NCBI GenBank assembly: GCA_038501625.1
Contig: JAZAYU010000175.1
Span: 454,001 to 518,000, forward strand
From: Corbicula japonica
Lineage: Eukaryota > Mollusca > Bivalvia > Venerida > Cyrenidae
Direction of reading: 5' to 3'
DNA length: 64,000 nt
A model generated the notes under the pieces. That model had not been told where the DNA came from and did no database searches. It worked only from the letters and a program-made list of their open reading frames with translations. This document shows positions 36,838 to 48,725 of this stretch, one piece after another. A program made the translations under genes and the position numbers. The first letter of the stretch is position 1. Each line of letters starts with the position of its first letter.

Positions 36838-36975
36838 CTGATCTGGATTTACACCTTTCTTTTCTTAGTCAGAAATTATCTATTGAATCAAAAAGTGAAG
36901 AGTAGATCCTGACAAGATGGTACAGCTGTGCTGGTTGTTCTGGATCATTGTTCACCTATGGATAACAGCCTTATT
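36838..36975. repeat. Degenerate foldback MITE fragment
   Basis: Contains CAGAAATTATCTATTGAATC, GTAGATCCTGACAAGATGG, GCTGTGCTGGTTG and TGTTCACCTATGGA, in the order seen in the intact copies, without recognisable ends. Confidence 0.65.
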
Positions 36976-38078
36976 CCATTGAGTAGATAGGCTGGGAATA
37001 GCTTAGGTCGTGAGAACAGAGAGAAGTTTCTAGTTTAGGGAGAAGTCATGGACCTGCTCACTTATTAAATAAGAAACACACAAGAAAAAACTTCTGCATG
37101 GTCTCTGCATGTATGCAAAAGTCATAATTGACCTGCGATCGGAATGAAGTGAGTGAGATTGTTGTTGTTGTTTTTCTTTGGGGTCTACACTGGGTTTACT
37201 TCAGCATTAGAGGCTGACCGGGGATTTGGGGAATTAATTAGCACAATGCCCATGCGTAGACACACCCTCTATAACATTCACTCAGTCTAGGGGTCCACTC
37301 TGCCAGTTATTTAGCAGAGGGTAACAACAGTACTTTCCATAAATTTACTTTATGATGTCAAAATAATACAACACAGCAAATAGTTCTTATTCTTTATGTA
37401 TCCAGTATTCCAAAATTCCATATATCCCAATATAATTGTCCAAGTAATATTTCAAAAGTTATTCTGAAGACTTAAAATGAAGTAACAAATGTCCAAGTTG
37501 TTTTTCCTACTTATGTTCTAATAAGACGGACTAAATTCTACAAAATTATTCTATATAAAAATAAAGGTTTTCTTAAATAACCAATAAAATTCTATGTAAC
37601 AAATATGCAAATATAAAACCCCCAAAACCCTAATCAGTCTGTGGACACTTAGTTAATCAAATATCTGTCATTATGCAGCCAAGCTGATAAAACCGTAAAA
37701 GTGACAAAAGGAAATTTCTTTGTATATTAATTGCAATAAGTTCAACAGACAATTTACTTAGTCTGTAAAAAATAAACCAAATACACTGAACAATAATATT
37801 GTCAAACAAAGAAGTATGATAACCTTAATTTTTTACCAATAACATATAGAAAATATTATTAAGACTAAATCTATAAAATTTCTTAACTCTTGAAACTTTT
37901 ATTATGTAATATACAATAAGTGGGGTCCACTTAACGGTGGCAGACCTAAGGGCCGCTTTTGGGGATGAAAGTGCCATAAGAACATAAGTATTTAATTTAA
38001 AATTAAACATGTACCAGTAATTCACATTTTAGGCCATTAAGCATGTGATTTTTTACTTTCACTGTTTTGTCATTCTGT
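36976..38078. other. AT-rich intergenic DNA, nothing recognised
   Basis: No supported feature. Confidence 0.4.
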
Positions 38079-38320
38079 TTAACCCTTTCCTCCATAGACA
38101 CACCTTTATTGCGTGGGTGAACAGTGTAGATCCAGATCAGCCGGCACATCCATGCCATCTGATCAGGATCTGCACTGTTGGCTTTAAGATTCGTTAGGTT
38201 ATTTCTGACCAAAATACGACCAGTGCAGATCCTGATCAGACTGCATAGATGTGCCGGCTGATCTAGATCTATACAGGTGGTTCATGCGTAAAAATGCGTA
38301 AAGATGGAGGAATGGGTTAA
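38079..38320. mobile_element. Foldback MITE with TTAA, copy 3 (best preserved)
   Basis: TTAA at 38079-38082 and 38317-38320. Ends CCCTTTCCTCCATAGACACA and GTAAAGATGGAGGAATGGG form a long inverted repeat. Inside, GTAGATCCAGATCAGCCGGC pairs with GCCGGCTGATCTAGATCTA. The element is one near-palindrome of about 234 bp. Confidence 0.92.
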
Positions 38321-39705
38321 ATCATATACATTTATTTCCTACTATCGGTTTATTTTTAAAATTAAATAATTATGCATAAGGTCATGGATGTGAAGCATTT
38401 TATTATGTTTAAAGCACTTATTTATCTATGATGCAGTAGTCACAACAATTACTTTTACTCTTTTAGTAATATTTAATAATGCCATAATGATGCTTTTTTC
38501 ACAAGGATGTTACAAAAAATCAATTGTTCTATTGAAATAATGTTTTATCTTTAGATATCTACTTTTTGAAGTTTGTTTACAATTAAATTGAATCATTAGA
38601 AAATAATATAATTTTTAATTTGTTTTCAACTTTCCTCTGGCTTGAAAAAAAAACAACTTGCTATTATTACAGTTGAGAAAATTAAATAAATTAATATTCT
38701 CTTACTTCACTGATAGCATGAAATAGTATAATTAATCACAAGTCAGTTCCTTAAAACAACACTTCTACCCTAAATTAGCACATCTTTAATCTCTCACAAA
38801 GTAAACTACTTATCTTCAAAAGGATATTTATGACACCACCTGCTGACCTACTGATAAGACACCCGGTGGATAAGATCAGTGTCTTGCTGATTAGATTATG
38901 TAACATGGTCATAAAACACGAGTATCTTTAAGTAATAAGCACTGTGTGAAAAAAGAATAGTGACTGGTAAAAAATAATTGGATGGTAGTGTTTAAACTAC
39001 GTATATTATCATCCCAAACAATGAATAAAGTCCAAAAAGAGTTTAGTTATGAAAAAATGAAAAGTTGCACTTAAAGAACTTAAATCAGACACTATCTCAT
39101 GATTTAATCTATTTGTTGTACTTAAATTTTCAGTTAAATTACAACATTGTTTTTTGTTTTTCAGTCCCCAAGTCTTAGATTCTGACCAATTTTATTTACA
39201 ACACATGGACACTTATTTAAATAGCACATTAAATCCCCAATAATAATAATATGAGACCCTAATTACTAAAATTAATAAGCTGAAAAAAAATTCTGAATAA
39301 CTAATAAGTGTAACACAGCTTTAAATTGAAAACCACTACATGTACTTCTGAGCCTTGTGGTAAATTTAATTAATCATGGTCCAGCATATTATCCTGTGGG
39401 TGCGGGTTTGCTCCCAGGAAAGGGCAATATCATTCCGAATCCATTTTTGTTGTTGTTTTTTTTGCGGGGGGGGGGGGGGTATTATTTACAGTACAAGAAA
39501 TAAGTCTAAACTTCCCCTAATCTCCAGGAGTTCTTATCCATGAAATTATAATATCATGCTTGACCCCAGGAATCATTCATTTGCCCAGTGATGCTTTAAT
39601 GGCCTGTATCAAATTACAAAGTAAGGTGTACTTGGTCAGTTTGGAGAATTTATATAACAGAAATCATTGGAAAGAAATCAGATGGGATATTTAGAATTAT
39701 TTCAA
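38321..39705. other. AT-rich intergenic DNA; G homopolymer and a SINE-like B-box remnant
   Basis: No gene. A run of G lies at about 39466-39479. GTGGGTGCGGGTTTGCTCCC near 39397-39416 resembles the B-box region of the tRNA-like repeat at 44.6 kb. Confidence 0.45.
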
Positions 39706-39935
39706 ACATTTCCTCCATATATATACCTTTATTGCGTGGGCAAACAGTGTAGATCCAGATCAGCCGACACATCCTTACCACCTGAGCAGGATCTACACAG
39801 TTTGCTTTTTTATTTGTTTAGTTATTTCTGACCAAAATGTTACCAGTGGCAGTGCAGATCCTGATCAGCCTGTACATTCACGCAGTCTAATGGCTACACA
39901 TCCGTAAAAATGCCTTTATATGGAGGAAAGCAATA
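39706..39935. mobile_element. Foldback MITE, copy 4 (ends decayed)
   Basis: Starts TTTCCTCCATATATATACCT and ends CTTTATATGGAGGAAAGCA, with the usual GATCCAGATCAGCCGACAC interior. The flanking TTAA is no longer recognisable. Confidence 0.82.
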
Positions 39936-39994
39936 AATCTATATTAAAGTGAAATAATCAGGCATATATGACTAAAACACTATAAAACTGTTTA

Positions 39995-40952
39995 CCGTAA
40001 TCACCCTAAGTATTGGGACACCCTAAATATTGGGACACCCTTATTTTTCATGAAAATAATTATTTTTTGCGTCCCAAAATATTGGGACACTTTTAGGATC
40101 AGTATTTTTAGGTGTCTCTAAGTTTTGGGACACTTTGAGAAATGGTATTTTCGTGTTCCTAAATTTTGGGACACGGGAAATGCGCTCGGTAATTATGCAA
40201 TTATTTAAAATGCTTTTGCGTAGTTTATCTTATTATACTGTGTATTTGCAAAACAAATCTTTTAAACGTTGAGAGATATTCAACATTAGGGATTCTGGAA
40301 GAAAACAAATATATATTAAGAACCGATGTATCTTCTTTTTATATTAAACTTACATTTCTCCGTATTAATAAAGGCCAACATTTTAAGTTTTAGTTAATTA
40401 TATACCAGTATCCAAAATTATTTTATTCTGAGACTTGATTGTTTTAATCTGTTTATTGTAAGGAACTCGCTAAACTGATTATGCAGGTGCAGATAACAGC
40501 CTAAGGCAAGTGTCAGTGTCAGTCCTAAGTATTAAAGTTAATTCTTATGAAAACAATCTTTCTAATGATCGACAAAGGTGTGAAAACATCCCAAATTAAG
40601 ACACCTGTTTCAACTGTGCAAGCTATGTCATCAAACATATGCAAAGGAATAAACATAATTTCAATTACCACTCAATTAAATAATGCTCGATAATTTTTGA
40701 CACAAAAATAAATCATTTTACCTTCCAAAGGGTAAACACAAAATAAATATTAAGTATTTTAAATTATTTGATTTCGTATTATCATTTATAACGTCCTATT
40801 ATGTTTTAAAAATAACTGATGCATGCATACAAATCGACAATACCCAAAATATTGGGACACTTTTTTAACAAATATTTTTTTGCAACCCTAAATCTTGGGA
40901 CACGAAAAATTTTAATTATTTTTAACTGTCCCAATACTTAGGGTGATTACGG
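39995..40952. mobile_element. MITE with TA target duplication and repeated TTGGGACAC motifs
   Basis: Ends CCGTAATCACCCTAAGTATT continuing GGGACA form a perfect inverted repeat of at least 26 bp, flanked by TA at 39993-39994 and 40953-40954. The motif (T/A)A(A/G)(T)NTTGGGACAC occurs about five times near the left end and three times near the right, mostly direct. 958 bp, no transposase. Confidence 0.92.
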
Positions 40953-40954
40953 TA

Positions 40955-42839
40955 CATACCGGTAAATGGATTATTGTTTTAAACTTTATCAAAATCCTTG
41001 TTGGTGTTTTGAATAACATTTTCAGCTAAGACATGGTCTGAAAAGAAAACAACACAGAAACATAAGAAATGTTCAAGATGATTTCAGTTTTATCATAAAT
41101 AGATTTTTAGGGTCAGTCCTGACACTGCGTATAACTTTGTCATTTTGCATTAGAAAAAAACTAACAATATTTTACAGATACTTCACCTCTAAATTGGCGG
41201 CAAAATTAACTGTATTAAAATGTGTACTTAAATTTTGCACAAACTGCCAAATATTAACTATTTCTTTTTGATTTGTTTCACTGAAAAAAATCTGCCCCCC
41301 CCCCCCCACACACACACACCCGATACCTGAAATCAACAAAGGATTCCCATGTGTTTTGCACCAACCAAAAAGTGCCTTAGTTTTGATTTATGTTAGTTTT
41401 TATTTACAGTGTAAATGCACTTGTCAGTCCACGTCTCAAAAAAAGTTCAAACTTGAGCTTAAACATAGCAAATTCTTGGTAACAAAGCAGCATCGAGCTT
41501 CAGAGAGGTTAAGGAACTTGAAACTTTTCAATAAATTACTTCAATTCAAATTTGCTGTACTGCAAGCAATTTCTAGTAGAATACTCTGATTGTATTATTA
41601 TTTTTAGGGTACTAATTTTCCCAGATTTCATTGACATGTTATCAACAGGTAAATGTAACCATTTACTCTATGGGGTATAGCCATTATCACATAGGTGAAC
41701 ATTCTAGATACTAATATCCGTCAGATGGCAATTAGCTTAATTTGTATAATTAATAGTTAAACTGTTGCCATTTTTGCATATATTGGTGGATTAAAAAAAA
41801 CGACCAACCGACCCAAATTTTTTAGAGACCTGTGAATGGAAACATCTTTCTTATCTTTCCGATGACATAAGAAACTAAAAATAAGTCCATAATTAGCAGA
41901 GAAAATCCAAATTTATTATCAAAATACACTGAGGTTTTCACATTCTTGTCCGCGGAATCTGTTCTATTCCAGAAATAGATGCAAATGAGGTTACTTGTTT
42001 TGATTGTCAACATTCTATTTACCTGATTTTTATTTAAATCACACCGTATGTACAAAAAATATACCGACGTTTTGCTAACATTCAAGTTTTCGCCAATTTT
42101 AACATTTTTTGAACCTGGCTAATGCACAGTCAACTCGTTTTTTTTTTAAATAAACCAGTCTTACCGGTAATCGGAATAGAAAAGATTCAGAGTGAAAACT
42201 TCCATATAAATTTGATAATAAACTTGGATATTCACTACTAATAGACAAATTCATGTTTTCTTACTGGTTTCATAGGAAAGATTAATAAAAGGACCTATCA
42301 ACGACAATCAACATTTGATTGGTAAGTTATGATTTTGTCTTCAAAATCGATGTGCAACTGGGATTATGCTTTTTTTGTGATCTGTTTTTTTTGTTATCTT
42401 TACAGTAGTTGTTTAGGACAACGAGCAATTTGTTGGGTTTTTTTCGGAAACAGGGATATTTTGTGTTCTGGGTGATTGTAGTTCCATCTAATAATACAAA
42501 TATCCCATTTATTAGCTGAAATTGACCAAATCTGACATACTGGCCAGAAAAGAACCGGCCAGTTGAACACACGATTGTGAAATCTAATAACAATAATCAA
42601 AACTTCCATTTATCCGGCATGACAGCAACCGTTTATACCGTTTTGCAAGTTTTTGACTGTGTTTTAATTGTAAAATACAACATATAGACTCACGATCAGT
42701 TTTGATTTACCGCAGATCAATAATCAAACGATTCAAAATATTATATACACGTTTTCTACATGTAGAGCATGAGTAAAACCCAGATCAGCGTACACCACTG
42801 TACTCAGTACAGTATATAAAACACAGAACGCGGTCCAAG
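40955..42839. other. AT-rich intergenic DNA; C/CA run and a decayed foldback fragment
   Basis: No gene supported. 41293-41321 is a C run followed by (CA)n. 41655-41765 has words like the foldback MITE (ACCATTTACTCTATGGG, ACATAGGTGAACATTCTAGA). Overlapping ORFs near 42327-42609 have no family motif. Confidence 0.45.
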
Positions 42840-43068
42840 ACAAGGGTCTATTTTTAAGCCCTTTAAAATATTAAGTTAATGTTTATTACGGGTAATTTCT
42901 TCGCATCAGATCTATTTCAAAAGGAAAATTAAATTATTTGACTATGAACCACAAGGGTTTATATTTAAGCGGCCCTTTAATATACTTCATTGAATACTTT
43001 ATTACCGGTAATTTCTTTCCATCAGAATTATTTCAAGGGACAATAAAATTACTAGGCTATGAACCGCT
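42840..43068 (+). repeat. Two tandem copies of about 112 bp
   Basis: CAAGGGTCTATTTTTAAG at 42841 and CAAGGGTTTATATTTAAG at 42951 begin two units that share ACTTTATTAC-GGTAATTTCTT, CATCAGA and CTATGAACC. Confidence 0.8.
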
Positions 43069-43179
43069 TTAGTTAGACATTGTTTTCGTGATCTGGTTTA
43101 TAGAAATGTCACCGTACAGGGTTAGACGTACGTACAAGGTGCGTGTGTGGTGCATAATAGCGACACTGTTATCTCAACC

Positions 43180-43404
43180 TCGTTACAATCCGTCTGCGAT
43201 ATGATTGGGCACACGGTTCATGGTTAAACCGCTCTGTGATTTGATTGGTCACACGGTTCGAACCGTGAAGCGCTAATTAAAAGCGTGCATCGTGAAAGTT
43301 TAACGTAAACCGCTTAGCGTGTACCGTGAAGCGTTTTGCGTGCGTGTCACGCCGATCAAAACCGATTTTACACGGAACCGAATCGCAGGCTTAGCTGTAT
43401 AGAT
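43180..43404 (-). repeat. CCGTGAAGCG-rich repeat, right-facing copy
   Basis: The complement starts CAGCTAAGCCTGCGATTC followed by GGTTCC and contains CGCTTCACGGTAC and CGCTTCACGGTTCG words, matching 31462-31665. TA lies immediately outside (43405-43406). Confidence 0.78.
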
Positions 43405-43447
43405 AAAGGCATCAAATCATTGGTCATTGGTCTCAGTTATATAAAAA

Positions 43448-43585
43448 TGTGAAATATGCGTATCAGAAATTGGAACATCCAGAAGACACAGCAAACAAAT
43501 GGAGAGAAAAATACCATGAGTAATAAATTAATCAATTTCAAAATAGACACCACAAACAATTTACGAGAAAGAGAACCCGAGGTAT
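43448..43585. repeat. Dispersed repeat, copy 2 (partial)
   Basis: Diverged copy of 1303-1447 in the same orientation, sharing GTGAAATATGCGTATCAG, TTAATCAATTTCAAAATAGA and GAGAACCCGA. Confidence 0.75.
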
Positions 43586-44486
43586 AAGGATGACTCATTT
43601 TAATTTATCATCGACACGAAATGACACGCTTGATTCCAAAGAATAATACAGTAGAAGGTATTGATTGTCCGGGTATCAAATCATACAATTTAAGTTATAG
43701 GTTGCACGGGAATCAAACGCAACAGGTTTTATGGGACGTCGTTCGTGCTGTATCTGTTTTGAAACTACAAGAATAGATTAGACTTCGATATGTGCCGAAT
43801 TATTTAAGGTAAAAATATGAAACATTACAAACGTCGGCTTAATCCTTTTATTTCAAAGAGTCTGACTCACTCATTTCAAGTACAATATTGGGCAGTACTA
43901 ACAGAGGAATAATAATAAATGACAGACCATAACAAACAAAATAATGTACACAGTGATATATTTGGCTTAAATTTACTATTGAAAAAGGCGAATATAAATA
44001 TACTTTTGATGAGGGCGAATAGACACTATATAACATATAATATAACCGTTACAGTAAAATACTAAGCACTTCTCAAGTTTCAAACAGTATGTAATACAAC
44101 GTGCAGGTAAGAATATAAATATTACATGATACAATGGATGGTAATAAAACCAACAGTGTAGTGATTATAAATGAAACAAGGAAATTTGTAATTTAAAGTT
44201 TATATTTCAATAATGATCTGTTCAAATCGATAAATAAAATACGGAGAGCAGTTACATTCCGCTTTCTGAAGAAGGGACGTTAAAAATTTCTTTTAAAAAG
44301 CTTGCACAATGCATATCAATAATAATATAGTAGCAATTGAGATATATGTGAACACAACTCATGGTAGAAAATCGCAATCACTCGTTCAATACGCTAGCTC
44401 CGGCGGGTCGCCTAGAGCAAATTTGGAATGTACTAAAGGTAAGGATTTCAATTAGATTTTGACCCGAACAGCGACCTCTTAAAACT
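43586..44486. other. Intergenic DNA, nothing recognised
   Basis: No supported feature. Confidence 0.4.
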
Positions 44487-44994
44487 CAGTAGCGCTATTT
44501 GTGCAGTGTGGCGGCCGTAAAAAGTCTCCCCGTACATATAGTCAGTACTGTTATCAGTAAATTAACCCGTTACCGATGTCTTGCAGTGATTGTTACGTAT
44601 ATCAGGGCTATCCGGTCAACCTTTTTTGGGGTTGTCCCGGCTAGCTCAGTTGGTTGCGTCGCAGGAATTGCAGGGCTAGGCGCTGTCGCCGTGACGGTGC
44701 GGGTTCGCTCCCAGCTAGAGGCACTTTCATTTGAAATTCACAGTAGCGCTATTTGTGCAGTGTGGCGGCCGTAAAAAGTCTCCCCGTACATATAGTCAGA
44801 ACTGTTATCAGTAAATTAACCCGTTACCGATGTCATGCAGTGATTGATACGTATATCAGGGCTATCCGATCAACCTTTTTGGGGTTGTCCCGGCTAGCTC
44901 AGTTGGTTGCGTCGCAGGAATTGCAGGGCTAGGCCCTGTGGCCGTGACGGTGCGGTTTCGCTCCCAGCTAGAGGCACTATCATTTCAAACACTT
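44487..44994 (+). repeat. Two tandem copies of a 254-bp unit with tRNA-like promoter boxes
   Basis: 44487-44740 and 44741-44994 are nearly identical. Each contains GGCTAGCTCAGTTGGT, matching an A box, and GCGG(G/T)TTCGCTCCC, a B box, about 59 nt apart. That spacing fits a tRNA with a long variable arm. A full cloverleaf is not convincing, so I call it a tRNA-derived SINE-like unit. ORFs across it are artefacts. Confidence 0.8.
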
Positions 44995-47112
44995 CAAAAG
45001 ACGCCATTCACGTTTTACGTCACACATCTACTGTAACATTAGAACTGTCAGAAGGACCTGCGTTCAAATTTTTGTCGCTATGGGTTCATTCTCCTTTCGG
45101 ATGTGGAACTGATTTTGTTTTAATTTTCTATAGATTTGTATGGTACACGTAGCACTGAAGCATTAACAAAATGTGAGGCCTAAAGTAAAGCAACCTGAAG
45201 GCGTGATTATCTATGAAAGCGCTGTGCCAATTAAACGTTTCCGCTTCTTCTCAACGTAAATAACAGTCGCCACACCACGCGTTTGATGATTTGGTTGCAA
45301 GCCAAAGTGTAACTGAAATTGAAATAAGTAGTGAGTAGGCAACATGATATCAATAAAATTCAATGGATTATTTCATCTCGAAAAAAAGATAAGTAAACTC
45401 GTTTCTCTGGACCAACTTCATAAGTGTCGTTAAAAACTCACCATTCTTACATCTAAAAAAGTATGAAATCTCTTTTATCACATACCTTCCGGTGTGGGAG
45501 TGTAATAACACCCGTTATATATTTTCGATATATAACTAGTTATATATCGTAGCCGAATCACTATTCATCCGCGTTATCAGCGATCAAAACAAACTTATGA
45601 AAATGACTTACTTCTGCCATCTGACCACATCAGGCAAGCAATCAACTTCTGTAAGGAACTTAAGCATCCATTATATTGATAATATCCACGGAAAATATAA
45701 CTTACTGGCATCTTGTTTACTCCGTACGATAGCAATACGCCGAAAGTCTATGATGAAATTTAACAACAGCAACAAAGCCATTTTAATATCGTTTAATAAA
45801 TCGAAAACAAAATGACCCAGACGCTGATATCGTTTTCAGAACATCGTCGGTGTGATCTTACAACATCCCCGAAACAAAATAAAATCACTAGAAACACATT
45901 TTTAATCCAAATTATGAGTTTATATCCAGCAAATTTCAATGTTGTCATTAGTCCTAAACAAATGACGTCGTAAATGCTTATTTATCTTTTGTTTTATTTT
46001 ATGGCATTACGACGTCATATCGCCGAACGCAGTTTTCCTGTCGCATGTTCCGACCGATTTTCAGTCGGGACAATTATCTAAGTTATCTGCAAATTTACAA
46101 CATGACAGGCCTAAATATAGCAATAGTTCATTGATATTACGCTTATTCTTGCTTCAGACATAAAAATTACTTACATTATCCAGTTATAAACTACGATAAT
46201 CCATTTTTATTTCAACCACAGTATTTTTGTATATGCGGCTCTCAGCCGTGTAGACATTGCTCTATTCCGATTGCCTCACGCAAATCATGCAACCGCCTCA
46301 TGTTATACAATACTAATTGGACGAATTACAAATAAATAGATGTTTTTTATAATATAAATCATACTTCCCCATAAAATCGGACATAAATATATATTTTCTT
46401 GATAATTAAAGTTAGCCTACAATAGTCTGATTGTTTTTCTTTGTGTTTAAAGGACATAACCTGACTATTGAAAATATTATTTTCGTCGACGAAATTTTTA
46501 CGCAACTGTCAATCGGGAATATGTCAAGTGAAAGTTCTGCATACACAGTACTTGAATATAATTTCTTACGGATTTAATTTATGTTTACCGATGATTTGAT
46601 GCTTAAAGGTGAATTTTGTTATATATTTTCAGTGTCTAACCATTTAAAGCTGAGATTATGACTTTCTGTAAAGTTTTTGTTAAAACTAAATATGCGACAT
46701 GTTTTGGATTCATCGCGTTTAGAGGTAAAGCTTGCCAATAAATGAAAAATATAAAATGTCAAAATATTAAATGTTAAAGGTTAAAGAAGCATGCGTTCCT
46801 CTAAATATTTGGAGTATGTTGTCATATGCCGCTATGAAAGTTTACACAAATGACGTCATACAGAAGATTGATTTATTTAATTAAACACAACTTCAGAAGC
46901 CTATAACTGGTAGATTCTTTCATCTAGACTCTAGCGCAGTTAATATTATTTATTTATTTTTACTTATTTTGGCAATAATAAAACGGTAGGATAAATTCTT
47001 TGGGGACTAGCTTATGTAACATCCGATACGACCGAATTACACACGTTTTAATTTCGCTCTACTAGGCGATAGAAAGGGACACTTCATGGATTTTTTTTTT
47101 TCAGTGTATGTG
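44995..47112. other. AT-rich intergenic DNA with one small hairpin
   Basis: No gene. 45961-46018 has ATGACGTCGTAAATGC and GGCATTACGACGTCAT as inverted arms around about 26 nt. Confidence 0.5.
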
Positions 47113-47275
47113 ATAAATAGAATACATCATTCGTGTTCATTTTATACTGAAATTATTAAACTCGTCATCTTAATCGATATAAAACTCGGCAAAAGCCTCG
47201 TTTTATATCGATTTAGACGACTCGTTTAATAAGTTCAGTATAAAATGATCACTCATGTTGTATGCTCTATTTATT
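47113..47275. repeat. Foldback element with arms of about 75 bp
   Basis: Almost a complete palindrome: ATCGATATAAAACTCGGC pairs with GCCTCGTTTTATATCGAT at the centre, and the match continues outward through TTTATACTGAA and ATAAATAGA. Non-coding. It ends 40 bp from the Toll-like receptor remnant. Confidence 0.9.
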
Positions 47276-47315
47276 GCTCCGATTGAATTTTGTCCAAAAC
47301 GGCTTCGCAAATCGG

Positions 47316-48430
47316 CTACCATGGTGGTGTCACCACAAACTGTCCATTTTCTTCCGTGCAAATAATTCTTACAGTTCTTTGGTACAAATCGAGAATCGTC
47401 GGTGTCATAAAGGCTTCATCCACTCGATCTTTTAACATTAATAAAATCGGCATCCTCCTTTCAAAGGCAAAAGCCAATTCGTTTTGACAATATGCACTTT
47501 GACAAAATCCATCTGATACCACAAAGACCAGGACAGAAGCTCTTTCAAAACACCGAATCATTTCATCTAACACTGCACGTCCAGGGCGAAAATGCATATC
47601 ACCTGTGCAGACTAGACATCGATCCACCCCTGTCATTGTCTTAAGTCTTTCAATAAAGTTACCAATAATATTTTTGTCCACAAACTCTTCATCCCTGCTG
47701 CTGAAAGACAAAAACACTGCAAACTCGTATCGTCCTTCGCCTCCGTTGAGATTAAGGATAACATTTGCCCTGTTGCGCCGCGCTTTAATCTTTTGTCTAC
47801 ACTTGTTGGCAGAAATTGTTGATACAACTATAACAAATGTCCCCGTGCAAGAGCATATGATTGCAATCAATACGTAAATGTGTCTTTGACATATTGAATG
47901 AACTTCTTTAGCAACTGCTTGATCTATTTCTACTCTTTTCCCATCTTCGTTCTGGCATTTGAGTCATTCCATTGAAAAGCTTAGAGGCTTTGGACATAAA
48001 ATCCAAGAAATGCTGGTCTTAGATTCACATAACGAACAGTCCAGCGGGTTTCCACCAAGTGAGATTGTTGATTTAATACTACGTATAATTGTCGAACAGA
48101 TGTTGGAAATTATTTAATATCCGTAGAGAGTTTTCGTCCAAAATCTTTATTCTTTATAGGCGAAGTTTAGATATCTTAATCTGTTTAGGGGTTTTAGTGT
48201 AAAACGTATTTGTTGCAATTTATTCTCTGACAGGTCTATAGTTTCAATGTTAGGAATATTTGTAAACATCTTTGGACGAACGGATATTATTTTATTGTTT
48301 AATAAGTTAATATATCGAAGGGAATGCACATTTGTTAAAAGATTCTACCACATTGCTGGTTGATTCGATGCCATTTTACCAAGCTGGTTATTGGAAAAAT
48401 CAATATTCTCTTAAGCCGGCAAACACGAGA
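47316..48430 (-). pseudogene. Toll-like receptor, 5'-truncated and broken
   Basis: Read on minus from 48430: LRR sequence (ENIDFSNNQLGKM; HSLRYINLLNNKIISVRP; IETIDLSENKLQQIRF), a C-terminal LRR cap (SLGGNPLDCSLCES, ISWILCPKPL), a transmembrane segment (IAIICSCTGTFVIVVSTI, about 47816-47870) and a TIR domain. TIR box 1 is YEFAVFLSFSSRDEEF, box 2 ends FRPGRAVLDEM and box 3 is near FVVTPPW. Damage: a stop near 48341, frame changes near 48150 and 48080, a TGA at 47964-47966 in the cap and a TAG at 47316 where similarity seems to continue. Only the last few LRRs are present. A Toll-like receptor would sense ligands outside the cell and signal through TIR adaptors; this copy cannot. The TIR-plus-membrane part remains open for 184 codons. 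Confidence 0.85.
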
Positions 48431-48725
48431 AAACTGGTTATTAACGTGAAGTAATTACACACAATTTGAATATCGAAGTACTTGATTCAATTGTTTTTAA
48501 GAATTAGTTCTTCTTTAATGTTTCATTTATTCGTCTCGAAAGTAGAAAGGCTAACACGCGATAGATAAGCAGTTTTCGACATTTTATGTTTTCGTGTCTA
48601 TGACATTTCGGCCTGCCGGCACGAACAAATACCAGTACGCATTATTTCGGCATTTTGTGTTTTCTTCTCTTGGACATTTCGCCCCGCCGATACGAACACA
48701 CGAAATAGCAGAAATCAGCCACCGT
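48431..48725. repeat. Intergenic DNA with a duplicated segment of about 70 bp
   Basis: TTTCGACATTTTATGTTTTC at about 48576 and TTTCGGCATTTTGTGTTTTC at about 48646 begin two diverged copies that both contain GACATTTCG(G/C)CC(T/C)GCCG and ACGAACA. Confidence 0.7.

Noticed and set aside
44499..45152. ORFs across the 254-bp duplication as genes
   Set aside because: They follow the duplicated non-coding unit with tRNA-like boxes; no protein motif.
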